Below are positions 23,544 through 35,991 of a DNA stretch of 64,000 bases, in pieces (the stretch's first letter is position 1; every line of letters begins with the position of its first letter). Under the pieces are notes generated by a model, which had not been told where the DNA came from, made no database searches, and saw nothing but the letters and a program-made list of their open reading frames with translations. Source of the DNA: Megalobrama amblycephala (lineage: Eukaryota > Chordata > Actinopteri > Cypriniformes > Xenocyprididae); assembly GCF_018812025.1 (NCBI RefSeq), contig NC_063061.1, forward strand, positions 31,535,655 to 31,599,654. The letters run 5' to 3'. Both the position numbers and the translations under genes were made by a program.

Positions 23544-26119
23544 GGTCCGTGTACGTTTTGATAGTTTGTTTTCCAATTTGAAATGAAATACGCAGAAACG
23601 AGAAAATGGTCGTTTCCCGTTTTTTCGTTTGTTAAAAAAAATGGAAAAACGAGATTTTGACTCGATTTTCGTTTTTTTCGGGTCACGGATAGAAAACGGA
23701 AACACGACTTCAAAACTCGTTTTCCACATGTGGGCGGTCATTACACGCCCCTTTCAGCCGACTGGTCAATCAAATCTGAGCCAGTGATGTTATCTTCAGT
23801 TCGTTCAACAAAATAATAGTCCTCTGCCGCTATATCAGTAGATGTCATAAATCGGCTTTCTTCTGTGCAACCTAACGCGTATTTCACAGAAATATGTTTT
23901 CACAGATAAAAAAAAGTTTAAAAACCCTACAGTAAATTTAATTAAGTCTTTTTTTAAGCTGTCATTGTTTTTTTTATAATGTAAAATGTAAATGCCTCTA
24001 CATCTGTTACCAAGCGCATGACATCCTTTGGGATACTACCACCGATCAATAGGCTATAGTACATAATGATAGACTATTCTCTATAGATCAGTGGCTACTG
24101 GACTCATTTTTTTTTTTCTTATTTTAATGTTTTGTTTACATTTTATAGCCTACATTTAAATTCAATCATTTAGCAGACGCATTCCTTGCATGGCTATATA
24201 GTAGACTATGAAGTCATATTAGAAAATAGGCTATCCACTGTGTGGCAACACCTAATAACGGTATCACCATCGGGGGCCTTTTTAGTTTTCCTTACTTATA
24301 AATGGCCATGCAGATTTTATCTCTTAAATTAAACACTTTTATGAACACAGTGAACATTATTATACGTCACAGTTTACTTGCTATCCTCACTTTTTCTGTC
24401 TTTCCTTCGCTTTTGAATGAATTAAATGGCCCTGAACATTTTACTTTCAATTTCGATTTAACGGCAATTGGCGATTCTGCGTCAGCTGCTTTAGTGGACA
24501 ACAGCAAAACAAAAACTCTTGTATATTGAACATAGAACTTTTATTATCTTTGTAATTATTTTATTATCTTTTATTATCTTTGTAATTATTATATTTTGTA
24601 AATATTCGTGGCTTAAACAGCGGGAAAATTTACTGTATGCATATATGATAAATGTCTGTGAATCATGAAAAAAATCCCAGGGGGTTAGTTTTAGCCTACA
24701 TGTACAAATAGCAGAATAAACAACAGAACATGAGGATTCATCATCATCACGCACCTGCCGCGCTTCTGTGAACGGAGAAAAAAGGATTCAATTATATAAA
24801 ACGAATAAATAGCCTATGCGCGAAATTTATTTCACTTAAGTAATTAACATATTACCAAAATGAAAGGGGAAAAAAATGAGACAATATGAGTGTCGGTTCA
24901 TTTTTGAGACGTTCACAGAAAGGAAACCGAGACGGCAGAAAATGTCTTTGTTTATTTTACGAGCAGTGTTTTGTTTTTATTGTGAGTGTACAAAAAATAA
25001 TAGGCCTATTTAACCCTTCGCAGATTCGAATGGTGTTACATATAGGCTATTTGACCATAAATGTCTGAGTATTTTAAGTTGTTTCCGCTTTTATAAGAAA
25101 ATTCAAGTGAACGCGTCGGCGCCTAACGCGCACACACATCAGTTTTAGTAACTTGACATCACAGCCTGTTAACTGTCAAAATAACATAGCTACCAAATAT
25201 ATAAAAAGTTATACTGCTCATTTTAAGTAGTCTGTAGGCTATACAATAAAAGCGTTCAAATAATAAATATAGTTTAGCCTCCAAATCGTGAATATTGAAA
25301 CATTTGGATTTGTGTCAAATTAGAGAGGTAGTTATAACGCCGGTTTCTGTTTCAGTTCAGCTTTAAATTAATTCGTTTTATATATATTATTTTTGTCATA
25401 ACTAAAATAGCTATGTAGCTGTAATTTTGATCTTTAATGTTTGATCTTTACATATTCCCTCAATCTTTTAACCAAAGGGTTATTAACATTAGCCTATATA
25501 TTCAGCAGGCAATGTTAGGCTATATAAAATAAATAGAGAGATGAGCTATTGTTCGTTTTTCAAAACTGCTTACACTACTTATTTATTGTGATTTATTCTA
25601 TTTATTCAAAATAGAATAAAATAAAAACAAGTTTTTTTTTTTTTTTTTTTTTTTTTTAATCTGTGCTTTTCATCCGCTCCTCTGTGTGGGTAGCGCAGTT
25701 TCAGCATGCATATTAAACTACAAACCGCATTACAACAGTCTGTGTGCTGATTAACATTTCTGAAATAAATATTTCTATGAAATACCCGTTAGGTTGCACA
25801 GAAGAAAGCCGATTTGTGACATCTACTGATATAGCAGGAGAGACTGTTATTTTTGTTGAACGAACTGAAGATGATGTCACTGGCTCAGATTTCATTGACC
25901 AATCGGCTGAAAGGGGCGTGTAATGACCGCCCACATGTGGAAAACGAGTTTTGAAGTTGTGTTTCCGTTTTCTATCCATGACCCGAAAAAACGAAAATCG
26001 AGTCAAAATCTTGTTTTTCCGTTTTTTTTAACAAACGAAAAAATGGGAAACGACTGTTTTCTCGTTTCTGCGTATTTCATTTCAAATTGGAAAACAAACT
26101 ATCAAAACGTACACGGACC
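23544..26119. mobile_element. 2.6 kb element with about 370 bp terminal inverted repeats
   Basis: The left end GGTCCGTGTACGTTTTGATA is matched by the right end CAAAACGTACACGGACC, and the inverted repeats run to about 23905 and 25760 with a few mismatches. The interior (23906-25760) is AT-rich with no recognisable transposase. A 75-codon plus-strand frame at 24302-24529 is the longest and resembles nothing I know. The long TIR plus non-coding core suggests a foldback-type non-autonomous element. Confidence 0.7.
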
Positions 26120-26675
26120 CAAAACTCACCAGAGTTCTCGTAAAAGAAAAACCAGTAATCAAAAGCATTGACCGTTTTTTTTCCTCAGTAACAGGATGAA
26201 TTAGTAACCTCGTGCGTGCATGTTCAGCTGGCTTCTTCGTCTGAATTTAATATAAATCGACTCTCAACATGCTGCGGAGTTAACCGCCCTCTAGTGGTTA
26301 ATCACATCAGCAATGTCAGCATTAAGTACTGCATCAAAGATACCGGTTTCTTTTTGTAGTATACAAATCAAAAGTAGCTAAAAATAGATTTACTGTAGAA
26401 CAAAAACAAGTAAAATAAAAAAAAATATGAATGTACAATTCAAAGGGGTTACAATAGCAAAGGAAAATAGAATAAAGTGATCTCCAAAAAATAAGTACTT
26501 TTTGACTGTAAATAAAATTGTAAGGAGTAAAAAGTACTCTTTTTTTCTCAAAAAATGTAATCAAGTAAAAGTAAAAGTATTGATTTTTAAATGTACTCAA
26601 GTAAAGTAAAAATCCCCAAAAATAATACTTAAGTACAGTAATCAAGTAAAATTACTCAAGTACTTTACACCTCTG

Positions 26676-27311
26676 GAATGAGATGATAAAACACTCTTCT
26701 CTTCATGTGGTTTTCCTCCTCTCTCTCTCTCTTCTTCTCTCTCCTGGTCCTGACTGCTTCAGAGCTCTGAGAACAGCCACAAGACAAAACAACTGGATGG
26801 AGAGGAAAAGGAGGAGCTGCAGTGAGTAGGAAAATATAAATGCATAAAAGTTATATGAGTCTATAGTAAACATGCAGCACACACAGGAGGCAAGAGTGAT
26901 TATCCAGGCCACAGTGCAGCAGATCACTCTATATCTGAGAGGTTTGTACTTCAGAAAGGTTACAGGATGAACCACTGCCAGGTAACGCTCAACACAGATC
27001 AGACACTGAAACAGAGGACAACCATTGATGGTAATACCTAGTAAAAATGTTCGTAAATAATCAAGACTGTGCTCAACATTTGACAGTATTATTAACAAAC
27101 TATTAAAAGAAATACATAATTCACAAACAGAGAGATTAATGTTGAAGAACTCTGATGCAACTCCATTCCCTGTTCCTGTAATGATGAGCCATATAATATA
27201 GGAGTGTGTAGGAAGACCAAACAAGAAATTAATGGAGTATGCCCACATGTCCACATGGCTCACTGGCATGGCTGTGGAGTTTGTGGATGCTTCAAGTGTG
27301 GAGGAGTTCAT
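26676..27311 (-). pseudogene. Receptor pseudogene lacking TM6-TM7, broken by the hAT end
   Basis: Starts at the ATG at 27311 with the same MNSSTLEASTNSTAM beginning as the stub at 20153. TM1 to TM5 are intact, with LPTHSYIIWLI in TM1 (H in place of the usual N), ERYLAVVHP, and W in TM4. In the (GA)-rich third-loop segment the frame slips and stops after RRERERRKTT at 26703. About 25 bases later the gene is cut by the hAT terminus (26675). The 3' part is nowhere adjacent. It is a tandem neighbour of 28336-28866, and their 5' flanks are homologous. Confidence 0.85.
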
Positions 27312-28300
27312 TTCTTCGTTGTCTTCTCAGTTCAAATGTTGAAAGAAAGAAAAAAAAAAAAAATAGTTGCAATTGTTGCCAATGGAAATGAGGAAGTATA
27401 AATCTGTTAGCATAGAGTAAAACAATATGAATTTCACAGGGCAAAGTCTAACATACTCAAAAAAGAAAGAAATTAAAGTAGCCTACCTTTAAAAAAAATC
27501 CATTCTGCAATTTAAATAATCAGAGAATTCAAATATTACAATACTTGAATGTATACATTCATCTCTTACTCCACATTGTTACATTTCATAACCATATTTA
27601 TAATGAAATTCTTATAATATCTAACATGCCAATAATACTTACAAAATGCATCATCAATCATAGCATTATTGTAATATATTATTAAGCAGAAAAAACCCTG
27701 AAATAATTCATAAAGGTTTATCACCTGAAGAGTGAATGTCCAGTCTCTCTGGATGTATAAATATCTGTGCTGTGTTTTGTAGACTGACTTCACTGCTATC
27801 ACTAGGATATTTGTGGATAGATTCATAGGTTGCATGTCCTAATAAACCAAATATGCAAATATTTAAAATAATAAACATTTGGTTAAAAAGATAGATTGCT
27901 CTCTTTGAGAAGAATTTAACAAATGTGGTTTACTTCTATTTGAAGTATTTTCATCCAAAAGTTAACTTACTGGGGTGCATTTCCCAAAAGCATCATTAGC
28001 CAACTAACATCGCAAGTTCCGTCGTTACTAACATAGTTCAGTGTTTTGGTGTTTCCCGAAAACCATAGTTCAAATGAACATTCGCAAACTGCATCGCAAA
28101 GTTGTGTGGTTGGTACAGCTCTCAATCTGTGGTTAGAAACATAGATTCTTGTTTTTATGACATGTGGACTTATTAAATTGTTATCTTGAGCAAAATAAGC
28201 AAGCTGACATTAAGTACACTGTATATCTTTAATTATTAATATATACCTCCATGTCAAGTTGTCATTTTGCACCGACATGTTTCTACAGCATGTTTCTACT
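27312..28300. other. Upstream flank of the receptor pseudogene and intergenic sequence
   Basis: 27330-27845 matches the upstream flank of the neighbouring receptor copies (29340 down to 28870 and 19600-20150), including GAGTGAATGTCCAGTCTCTC. 27850-28300 is AT-rich and has no supported feature. This shows that two receptor units sit in tandem here. Confidence 0.65.
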
Positions 28301-28335
28301 TCTTAAGAAGTACATACACAGGAGAGTTTCCCAGT

Positions 28336-28866
28336 TCAGTGCAGAAAAAGAACAGGGTGCACAAAACCACCCAGAATAAAACAAACCAAACCAAAACTTC
28401 TGTGCAGATCAGTATTCAGTCGTGTGAAAATAGTCAAGAAGCCAGCAAAAGTGAATGGGACAAACATGACAAGCATGCTTACAGTAATTATTAGAATGAG
28501 GTAAAACGCTCTTCTCTTCATATGGTTTTCTTCCCCTCTTGCTCTACCTCTCTCTCCTGGTCCTGACTGCTTCAGAGCTCTGAGAACAGCCACAAGACAA
28601 AACAACTGGATGTAGAGGAAGAGGAGAAACTGCAGCGAGAAGGACCAGAAAAAATCATGATGGTTATATGAGTCTATAGTAAACATGCAGCACAAACAGG
28701 AGGCAAGAGTGATTATCCAGGCTGCAGTGCAGCAGATCACTCTATATCTGAGAGGTTTGTACTTGAAATTAATGGAGTATGCCCACATGTCCACACGGCT
28801 CACTGCCAAAAAGTAATCTGGCATGGCTGTGGAGTTTGTTGATGCTTCAAGTGTGGAGGAGTTCAT
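28336..28866 (-). pseudogene. Receptor pseudogene with TM1-TM3 deletion and a premature stop
   Basis: Opens with MNSSTLEASTNSTAM and then jumps from WAYSIN directly to FKYKPLRYRV, so TM1 (most), TM2 and TM3 including the ERY motif are missing. The join is in frame. TM4 to TM7 follow, with the third loop GERGRARGEEN and a TM7 HPVLFLH. A TGA then replaces the arginine codon seen in relatives (LHR), trimming the cytoplasmic tail. It cannot fold as a seven-helix receptor. Its N-terminal half lies at the inner end of arm 2. Confidence 0.88.
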
Positions 28867-29354
28867 TTCTTCTTTGTCTTCTCAGTTCATATGTTGAAAA
28901 AAAAAAAAAAAAAAAAAAAAAAGTTGCAATTGTTGTAAATCTGTTAACATAGAGTAAAATAATATAAATTTTACATGGCAAAGTCAAAAATACTCAAAAC
29001 AAGAAAGAAATTAAGTAGCCTACATAAAAAAAAAAAAATCATTCTGCAATTTAAATAAATAATCAGAGAATTCAAATATTATAAGACTTGAATGTACAGT
29101 ATATGTTTTTGTTAATCCACATTGTTAAATTTCATTACCATATTTACAATTAAAATCTTATATCTATCATTCCAATAGTACTTACAATAATGCTATGATG
29201 ATGCAATTTGTAATATATTATTAAGCAGAAAAAAGCCCTGAAATAATTCATAAAGTTTTATAACCTGAAGAGTGAATGTCCAGTCTCTCTGGTGCATATA
29301 AATATTTGTGCTGTGTTTTGTAGACTGACTTCACTGTCACTTAGGATATGTGGA

Positions 29355-29355
<1 letters not shown>

Positions 29356-29426
<71 letters not shown>

Positions 29427-29506
29427 CATCCATCCATCCATCCATCCATCCATCCATCCATCCATCCATCCACCCACCCGTCCGTCCGTCCGTCCGTCCG
29501 TCCATT
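29356..29506. repeat. Compound (CTAT)n(CCAT)n(CCGT)n microsatellite
   Basis: About 17 CTAT units, 12 CCAT units, then CCAC and CCGT units. The step-wise change of motif along the array shows expansion after point mutation. Encoded YLSI and HPSI repeats are not genes. Confidence 0.95.
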
Positions 29507-29641
29507 CATTTATTAATTTCCTGTATCTATGGCCAACAGTTGAAAAGAGATTATTTTGCCAAATTTATTAAAGTAGCTGAGATGTCCCACACACAGCAGC
29601 TAGATGGCACTGCTAAGTCGTGTATTGCTGGGTCAATGTGA

Positions 29642-29953
29642 TTTTGCCAAGTAAAACATGTTCCTGGATCAACATATTTTTGTTGATCCTGGAACAACAT
29701 TCCTGTCTGAAAATTTAGTCTTAACCCTATTCCTACCCCTAAACCTAATCCTACCCATAACTTATCCCTAAAATCAGAGGGGAAAGATAAGTGAATAACA
29801 TTGATGTAGAAGAACCTAACCCTGGTTGCGAGCATAAACTTGACATAAACGTTAAACTTGTCCCTCAAATCTGATTGGTTGATTAGAATGTTATTCCAGG
29901 ATCAACAAAGATGTTGATCCAGGAACATGTCGTACTTGGTGAAATCACATTCA
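29642..29953. mobile_element. Arm 2 copy of the palindromic CCTGGATCAACA MITE
   Basis: Inverted counterpart of 18005-18260. Both ends carry AACATGTTCCTGGATCAACA and its complement. It keeps the CTCAAATCTGATTGGTTGAT segment lost from the arm 1 copy. Confidence 0.75.
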
Positions 29954-30124
29954 CCGTATTGCTGTCAGAAGGACTTCATCCATGAATTTAATGTTTGGAT
30001 AAAAAAAAGCAAGGATTCAAGACACATTTTTTAATTTTAAAACTTATTTAAACTTGATATCACCCACCTAAAAGTGGTGCTCATATGCCAGACTGAAAAA
30101 GCAGCAAGGCCTAGCGTAAATCTG

Positions 30125-31392
30125 TACTAACACAAATGGCAAAAATGGCATGTATATGTGTCACTTTGTTGAAATTTGTTCAGTATTATCCTCATTCTGT
30201 ATGATTAATGTTGTCGCATACTGACAGAAATCTTGATTTGAATGTCGTCACACATGGGCCTACGTTGTTGTCACATTGGGAACACATTTTTCAGCAAAAT
30301 CTATACATAACAGTGTAAATGTAAATAAATCAAACCATCAGCTTTTTTTCCTATGTGTATTCCATTTTGTTTATCACCAGTGTTGGGCAGTAATTCATTT
30401 CAACAATAATATTAGTTAACGTCCATAAAATAGCTTCTTTGCAATGTTATTTTTTTATTTTTATTTTTTTTTACCTCAAACCTTACTGAATTGAAATCAA
30501 ACAACACAATCATTCGTAGATTCATATTTAATATTCACTAATCGTATATTTGTATGAGACATCACCATTGCAGCAAGCTAGCTTGGAAGAGAAAAGCTTT
30601 CATTCAGCTCCAGGAAAAATATTGGCATTATTTTTGTCAGGAGAACAGATGTTATCAAATGTAAGACCACCCACCCACATCCCTGTGATCCCGATATACA
30701 CTTACACTCAGATACATCTTGCTTATACATGGTTGTACTCCCTCCTGCTTTCAGAACTGCTTTAATTCTTTATGGCATAGATTCAACAAGGTGCAGAAAA
30801 AATGCTCCAGAGATTTTGCTCCATATTGACATAATAGCATCAATTACTGCAGATGCACATACAAGTCTCCCATTCCACCATATCCCAAAGGTGCACTATT
30901 GGATTGACATCTGGTACTTGCAGAATGTGTAGAGAGACGTTGCCACTCAGGATAGGTTCCTTGTCTGTTGCCTATCTAAAAGATTGATTTTACCTATAAA
31001 TGTAGCTATGTATAGTATTTTTCTATACTACTGTAATATTTATATGAGTTAGATTTGGTACATTATTATGGACAAAACGACAGTGTACTTCAACAAAAAA
31101 TACTTTACAGCTCCCTTTATCAGTCCATTCAAATGTTTAAAATACATAGACACAATATAGCCTACATGCGATAAACCTAAAATAAATAAATAAATAATCT
31201 AACGTTAAACAAAAGGCGCAGCTTGCACAATTTACTCCTCTTTGATTGTCTCGTCAAGATGACGCAGAAGTGCGTTCCAAAAGAAGAGGTTTTTTTGACC
31301 CCTACACCCTTCATCCCTTCGAAGCTCTCACTCTGGAGGGTAAACCCTTTGAAGGGATTAGGGCATAGGGATGAGCCCTTCTGAATGGAACG
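30125..31392. other. Arm 2-specific segment with Tc1-like and other repeat fragments
   Basis: This segment has no counterpart in arm 1. 30685-30950 contains GGCATAGATTCAACAAGGTG and CATATCCCAAAGGTGCACTATTGG landmarks of the non-coding half of a Tc1-like fish element. About 31260-31390 resembles the CCCTTCGAAG/CTTCGAAGGG palindromic repeats. No host gene seen. Confidence 0.5.
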
Positions 31393-31994
31393 CAGGGCGT
31401 GTCTACATGCCTAGATGCATTGAGTTGCTGCCATGTGATTGGCTGATTAGATATTTGCATTAACTAGCAGTTAAGCAGGTGTACCTAAGTGGCGGGTCAG
31501 TGTACGTTATACCCACCTATTATCAAATGTCTGTCCAGGGAACAAAAAAAATTCTTACAACCTTGAGTGCATTCTTTTGACAACATACATCATGAAATGT
31601 AATCATACCTGGGTAACAGGTTCATTACAATTATTATCAAGCTACACATGACAATTTATGAGATTAATACTACACTTTTACTCAAAATTCACTGTAAACC
31701 GCCATCAAGTGTATGTAATAACTTCCGATAGCGAACTAATGTGGATTTTGCTCATATGATGGAGACAGAAATTAGTTATTTGTAACATTTTAGAATAAGC
31801 TATTTGCTACACCTACTTAGCATTTCTCATTTAAACATCCTTTATTCTTATATAGCCCAAGTCGCATGAAATTCACATACAGATCGTATACTTATAATCG
31901 TAATCACACACTTATTAGCTTCATGTTTCATGTAGCAATGTTTCTCTAATTGGTATATTTGGAACAGAACGTGGAGCATAACCTGATTTTTCAA

Positions 31995-32345
31995 CATGTT
32001 CAACATGTTCCTGGGTCAACATTTTTGTTGATTCTGGAACAACATTCAAATCAACCAATCAGATTTGAGGGAAAAGTTTACAGATTATGTCAAGTTTAGG
32101 CTTAAAATCATGAATTGGTGCTTCTACATCAGTGTTATTCATCGATCATTTCCCTCTGATTTTTGGGATAACTTATGGCTAGGGTTAGGTTTAGGGGTAG
32201 GAATAGGGTTAAGACTACATTTTCAGACTAGAATGTACATATCATATCTGACCATATCTGGTCTGTGTGTAATCCACATGTACCAGATGTGGGCCGGATC
32301 TGGGCCACACTATGTTGCTGTCTGGAGTTGTTCCAGGATAAACAA
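31995..32345. mobile_element. Arm 2 copy of the CTGGGTCAACA MITE
   Basis: Inverted counterpart of 16373-16750, with the same ends and a shortened inner palindrome near 32240-32320. Confidence 0.7.
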
Positions 32346-32917
32346 AATATGTTGACCAAGGAACGCATCTAACTCAGCAATATCAGGATGTGCGAACATG
32401 GAGGTGTAGTGGAACTTTGTCATCGGAAGAGACAGGACGGGTTATGAACACATAATACGAGTGACCGTGCAGCAAATGAGTCATAACAGCAATCATGGAA
32501 GTGAAAACACAATTTGAAGGATCCTTGGAAGGCAGCCCTCATTTTATGTCCTTCATTCAGCTCATTTTGAAGGATGCGTCAAGTGTATCCTTTGCGTCTT
32601 TAAATCACCCACAATCCTTTGCACACATTCCGATTCATGAAAAAGAACTGATGAAAAACAAGCACTGAGCTTGTCTGAAAAGTAAAAGCATAAGTGCTGT
32701 TAAAAGGTATAAACTCAAGTAAGCTCATTTTCTCTTGTCTGAGATAAAAGGCGTTTATTGTGTTTGAACTAGTTTTGAGAATGGCACAATTTCTCGAGGA
32801 TCTGGTGAGAGCGCTTCTGCAGAGAGCGGCATATGTTTGATGAGAGTGATGAAAAGCTAAAAGAAAGGTTGTGCAGAAAGCTCTCAAATGCATGTGGCCA
32901 CACATTTAGAATACTAT

Positions 32918-33243
32918 TGTCACATGCTGGTTGCAAGGTAAGTAGAGAGAGGATCCAATTTCAGCAGTAAACAGTTTATTAATCAAAATATCTAGAAACA
33001 AAACGCTCTTGACTAAGTAAACAAACAGAACAACTGGGTAAACATGACGATAACAGACAACTTAACCAAACTAAACACAGGGCTTAAATACACCGTGAAC
33101 TGTGGAAATAAAGAGAAAATTGACAAGAACAGAATACTGAAGCAATCGGTGACCATGGAAACAAACAGGCAGGGGACAGAACTAATTAACAGAACAAGAA
33201 AACCAACCTAGAAACAGACATGAATAAAACTCAAACCCTGACA
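32918..33243. mobile_element. Solo LTR, arm 2 copy
   Basis: Reverse-complement of 15495-15820, same length, flanked by ACTAT at 32913-32917 and 33244-33248. Its presence with the same target in both arms shows that the insertion predates the inverted duplication. Confidence 0.9.
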
Positions 33244-33857
33244 ACTATAAAAATTCACTAACATTGGAACGATATTAAGAAAAATTCATGTGCATTCACA
33301 CATGTTGTGAATTAGGCAGAGTTTATTGAAAACAAAATCAATCTAACCAAATCATGAACAGAAAAACAGGTTAAATGCAACAACAGACAACTGAATGGAA
33401 CTAAACAATTCCCACTTCTGAAGTTGTGATTACGAGCTCATTGCATTTAACTTTCAAAATGGGAGGGAGTTTATGTGCACTTTTTACCTAGGAAATTGGT
33501 ATTTACGATAATTCCGAGAGCATGTGAAGGCAGCATAAATGTGACATATCAGTTAATGAATTTTTTTTTATTTTTTTTATAACACATAAAATAACAGCCG
33601 AGTTGTTAATTTACATACATTGTTTGTAATTTTACAGAGTTTTGAGTATAATTTAAAATAAAAGAAAATGTTGAAATAAAAGAAAAAAAAGGATTCTATG
33701 GTCCAGTTAGTATTTTCACCCCATAATGGCGGCCGTGCTACCAGAGCGCCATCTATTGGTTGTTACCCAAAAAGTATCAAAGTGTCGCCTCTGGGGTTCT
33801 AAGCTCTTATGTACGGAAGAGGATTAGGGCCAAGCAATAATAAAAAAATTAAACCTC
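33244..33857. other. Dispersed repeats, no gene
   Basis: Holds a segment absent from arm 1 (about 33290-33590) and the GATGGCGCTCTGG-type repeat (33690-33830), also seen at 15150-15300 and 54110-54260. Confidence 0.5.
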
Positions 33858-34075
33858 TCGAGATTAAAGTTGTTAAATTTCGAGAAAAAACTTGTTAAAT
33901 TTCGAGAAAAAAGTCAAGATAAAATGTTGAGAATAAACTCGTTAAATTATGAGAAAAATGACGTTAAATTTAGAGAAAAAAGTCGAGATAAAATGTTGAG
34001 AATAAAGTCATTAAATTATGAGAAAAAAGTTGTTAAATTACGAGAACAAATTCGTTAAATTACGAATTTACTGCT
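33858..34075. repeat. Degenerate 20-23 bp minisatellite, arm 2 copy
   Basis: Units such as GTTAAATTTCGAGAAAAAAC repeated about ten times; mirror of 14880-15105. The 62-codon frame across it is a repeat translation. Confidence 0.85.
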
Positions 34076-34425
34076 GTGTAAATGTAATTAAAACTCAGCC
34101 CAAACATGTAGAATGAAACATCTTGCAAACATTTTCATTTTTGCAAATATTTTCATGAAAGTGCATTCTGTTAAATGTAATCGACAAATGAATACCAATT
34201 AATATGAAGGTTCTGTTAAATTTGTGTTATTTTTATTAATTTGTAATGCTTGTTTTATGTGTTACCAGGCAGGGCTTGGCAAACTAAGCCAACTTACTTA
34301 TTCAAAGTATTGTATTTTACTAATTACCAATAGCTAGCAGATTTTAAGAAGAACAGAAACAAGAAAGTTTTCCAGCGCGGTGCAGATACAGAACAGGCTG
34401 GACAAAACTACCCAGAATAAAACAA

Positions 34426-35991
34426 GTCAAGTCAAGTCAAATTTATTTATATAGCGCTTTTTACAATTTGTAATTGTTTCAAAGCAGCTTTACATATTAG
34501 GAGCACAGAAAAAAGAGAAATGGTTAAAAATAAGCTGTACAAGCAAGCGTGGTAATATGTAACATATACAAGATGGTGCTACATTAAGCCAATGTCGGCT
34601 GACTCCCAGGGGTGGAAAAAACCCCCTAGGAGAAAAACCCAGCGTGCTAGCACTGGGAAAAAAGTCCTAGGAGGGAAAAAACCCCTTGGAAGATATATAT
34701 AATATATGTAAATGGATATGGAGATCAAAATCTGAATTATACATTTTTATTATAGAGATTAAAAATAGATTATATATAAATATATGTAAGCGGATACGGA
34801 GATTTAAAAATCTGAATTATAGATGCAGCCAGAACTGGATCTGTAGGCCCATTGTCTCCTGGGCTACGTTGTAGTCAGGTCCAGACACAGGTTCTCCATC
34901 TGATCTGGATACGGCCTGGATCCAGCACCCGGAAAACCTCAGGATAAGCAGAGAGACAGATATTAGCGTAGATGCCATTCTTATTCTGATGTACAGGTAT
35001 ATCTAGTGTTATAGGAAATGTTCTCGGTTCCGGCCGACCTAATTATTGCAGCGTAACAATCCTTTAACGGATTTGAAAAATGTTAATGTATTGATAATGT
35101 GTTATGTGTATGCAAGAGCAAAGAGATGTGTTTTTAGTCTAGATTTAAACTGACAGAGTGTGTCTGCTTCCCGAACAATGCTAGGAAGATTGTTCCAGAG
35201 TTTAGGTGCTAAATAGGAAAAGGATCTGCCGCCTTCAGTTGATTTTGATATTCTGGGTATTATCAACTGGCCTGAATTCTGAGATCGCAATAGACGTGAA
35301 GGACTATAATGCACCAAGAGCTCGCTTAGATATTGGGGAGCTAAACCATTTAGAGCTTTATAAGTAAGTAGCAAGATTTTAAAGTCTATACGATGTTTAA
35401 TAGGGAGCCAATGTAATGTTGACAGAACTGGGCTAATATGGTCATACTTTCTGGTTCTAGTAAGAACTCTAGCTGCCGCATTTTGGACCAACTGTAGTCT
35501 GTTTAAAAGCCGAGCAGAACAACCACCCAGTAGAGCGTTACAGTAATCTAGTCTTGAGGTCATGAATGCATGAACCAACTGTTCCGCATTTGTCATTGAG
35601 AGCATATGTCGTAATTTAGATATATTTTTTAGATGGAAGAAGGCGGTTTTACAGATACTAGAAACATGACTTTCAAATGAAAGATTGGTATCAAAGAGCA
35701 CACCCAGGTTCCTAACTGAGGACGAAGATTTAAGAGCACCCGTCAAGTGTTAGAAGTATTCAAGGTTTTTTCGTGAGAAGTTTTTGGTCCAAAGATTAGG
35801 ATATCAGTTTTTCTGAATTTAATAATAAGAAATTTCTTGTCATCCAGTTTTTAATGTCAGCTATGCATTCTGTTAGTTTTGTGAATTTGTAGGTTTCGCC
35901 AGGGCGCGAGGAAATATAGAGCTGAGTATCGTCAGCGTAGCAGTGAAAACTAACACCATGCTTCCTAATTATCTCTCCTAAGGGCAGCATG
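34426..35991 (-). mobile_element. 5'-truncated LINE with 8 bp target duplication
   Basis: The insertion is flanked by TAAAACAA at 34418-34425 and 35992-35999; intact relatives (48225-49079) have a single TAAAACAA here. The 3' end (low coordinate, minus strand) has a short GTCAA repeat rather than poly(A), and a TATTTATATAGCGCTTT 3' UTR motif common in fish LINEs of the L2/CR1 type. The 5' end is cut within the reverse transcriptase. Confidence 0.92.
35102..35991 (-). pseudogene. LINE reverse transcriptase, C-terminal part
   Basis: Read on the minus strand, the first piece (35991 down to 35796) has the catalytic motif CYADDTQLYISSRP. After a frame change the second piece (35746-35102, 214 codons) continues with NLGVLFDTNLSFESH, a thumb-like region, and HWLPIKHRIDFKILLLTYKA plus SYLAPKLWNNLP, typical of L2/CR1-type fish LINE C-termini. 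The N-terminal RT, the endonuclease and ORF1 are absent. Confidence 0.88.

Larger units (their letters stand above)
20249..26675 (-). mobile_element. hAT-type element remnant, interrupted by nested transposons
   Basis: The right terminus reads TACTTTACACCTCTG, i.e. CAGAGGTGTAAAGTA on the other strand, with many AAGTACTTAAGTA-like subterminal motifs, a known hAT-like fish terminus. The left side (20249-20340) has similar AGTAAAAGTA motifs but no terminus, so it is truncated at the arm 1 boundary. Inside are a transposase fragment, a Tc1-like element, a TTAA element and a long inverted-repeat element. At its right end it interrupts a receptor gene (26676-27311). Confidence 0.65.

Noticed and set aside
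23544..26119. Autonomous transposon with coding core
   Set aside because: The interior has no frame above about 87 codons and no DDE-like or YR-like motif, so it is called non-autonomous.
29292..29641. Frames rich in YLSI and HPSI
   Set aside because: Translations of the CTAT/CCAT/CCGT microsatellite.
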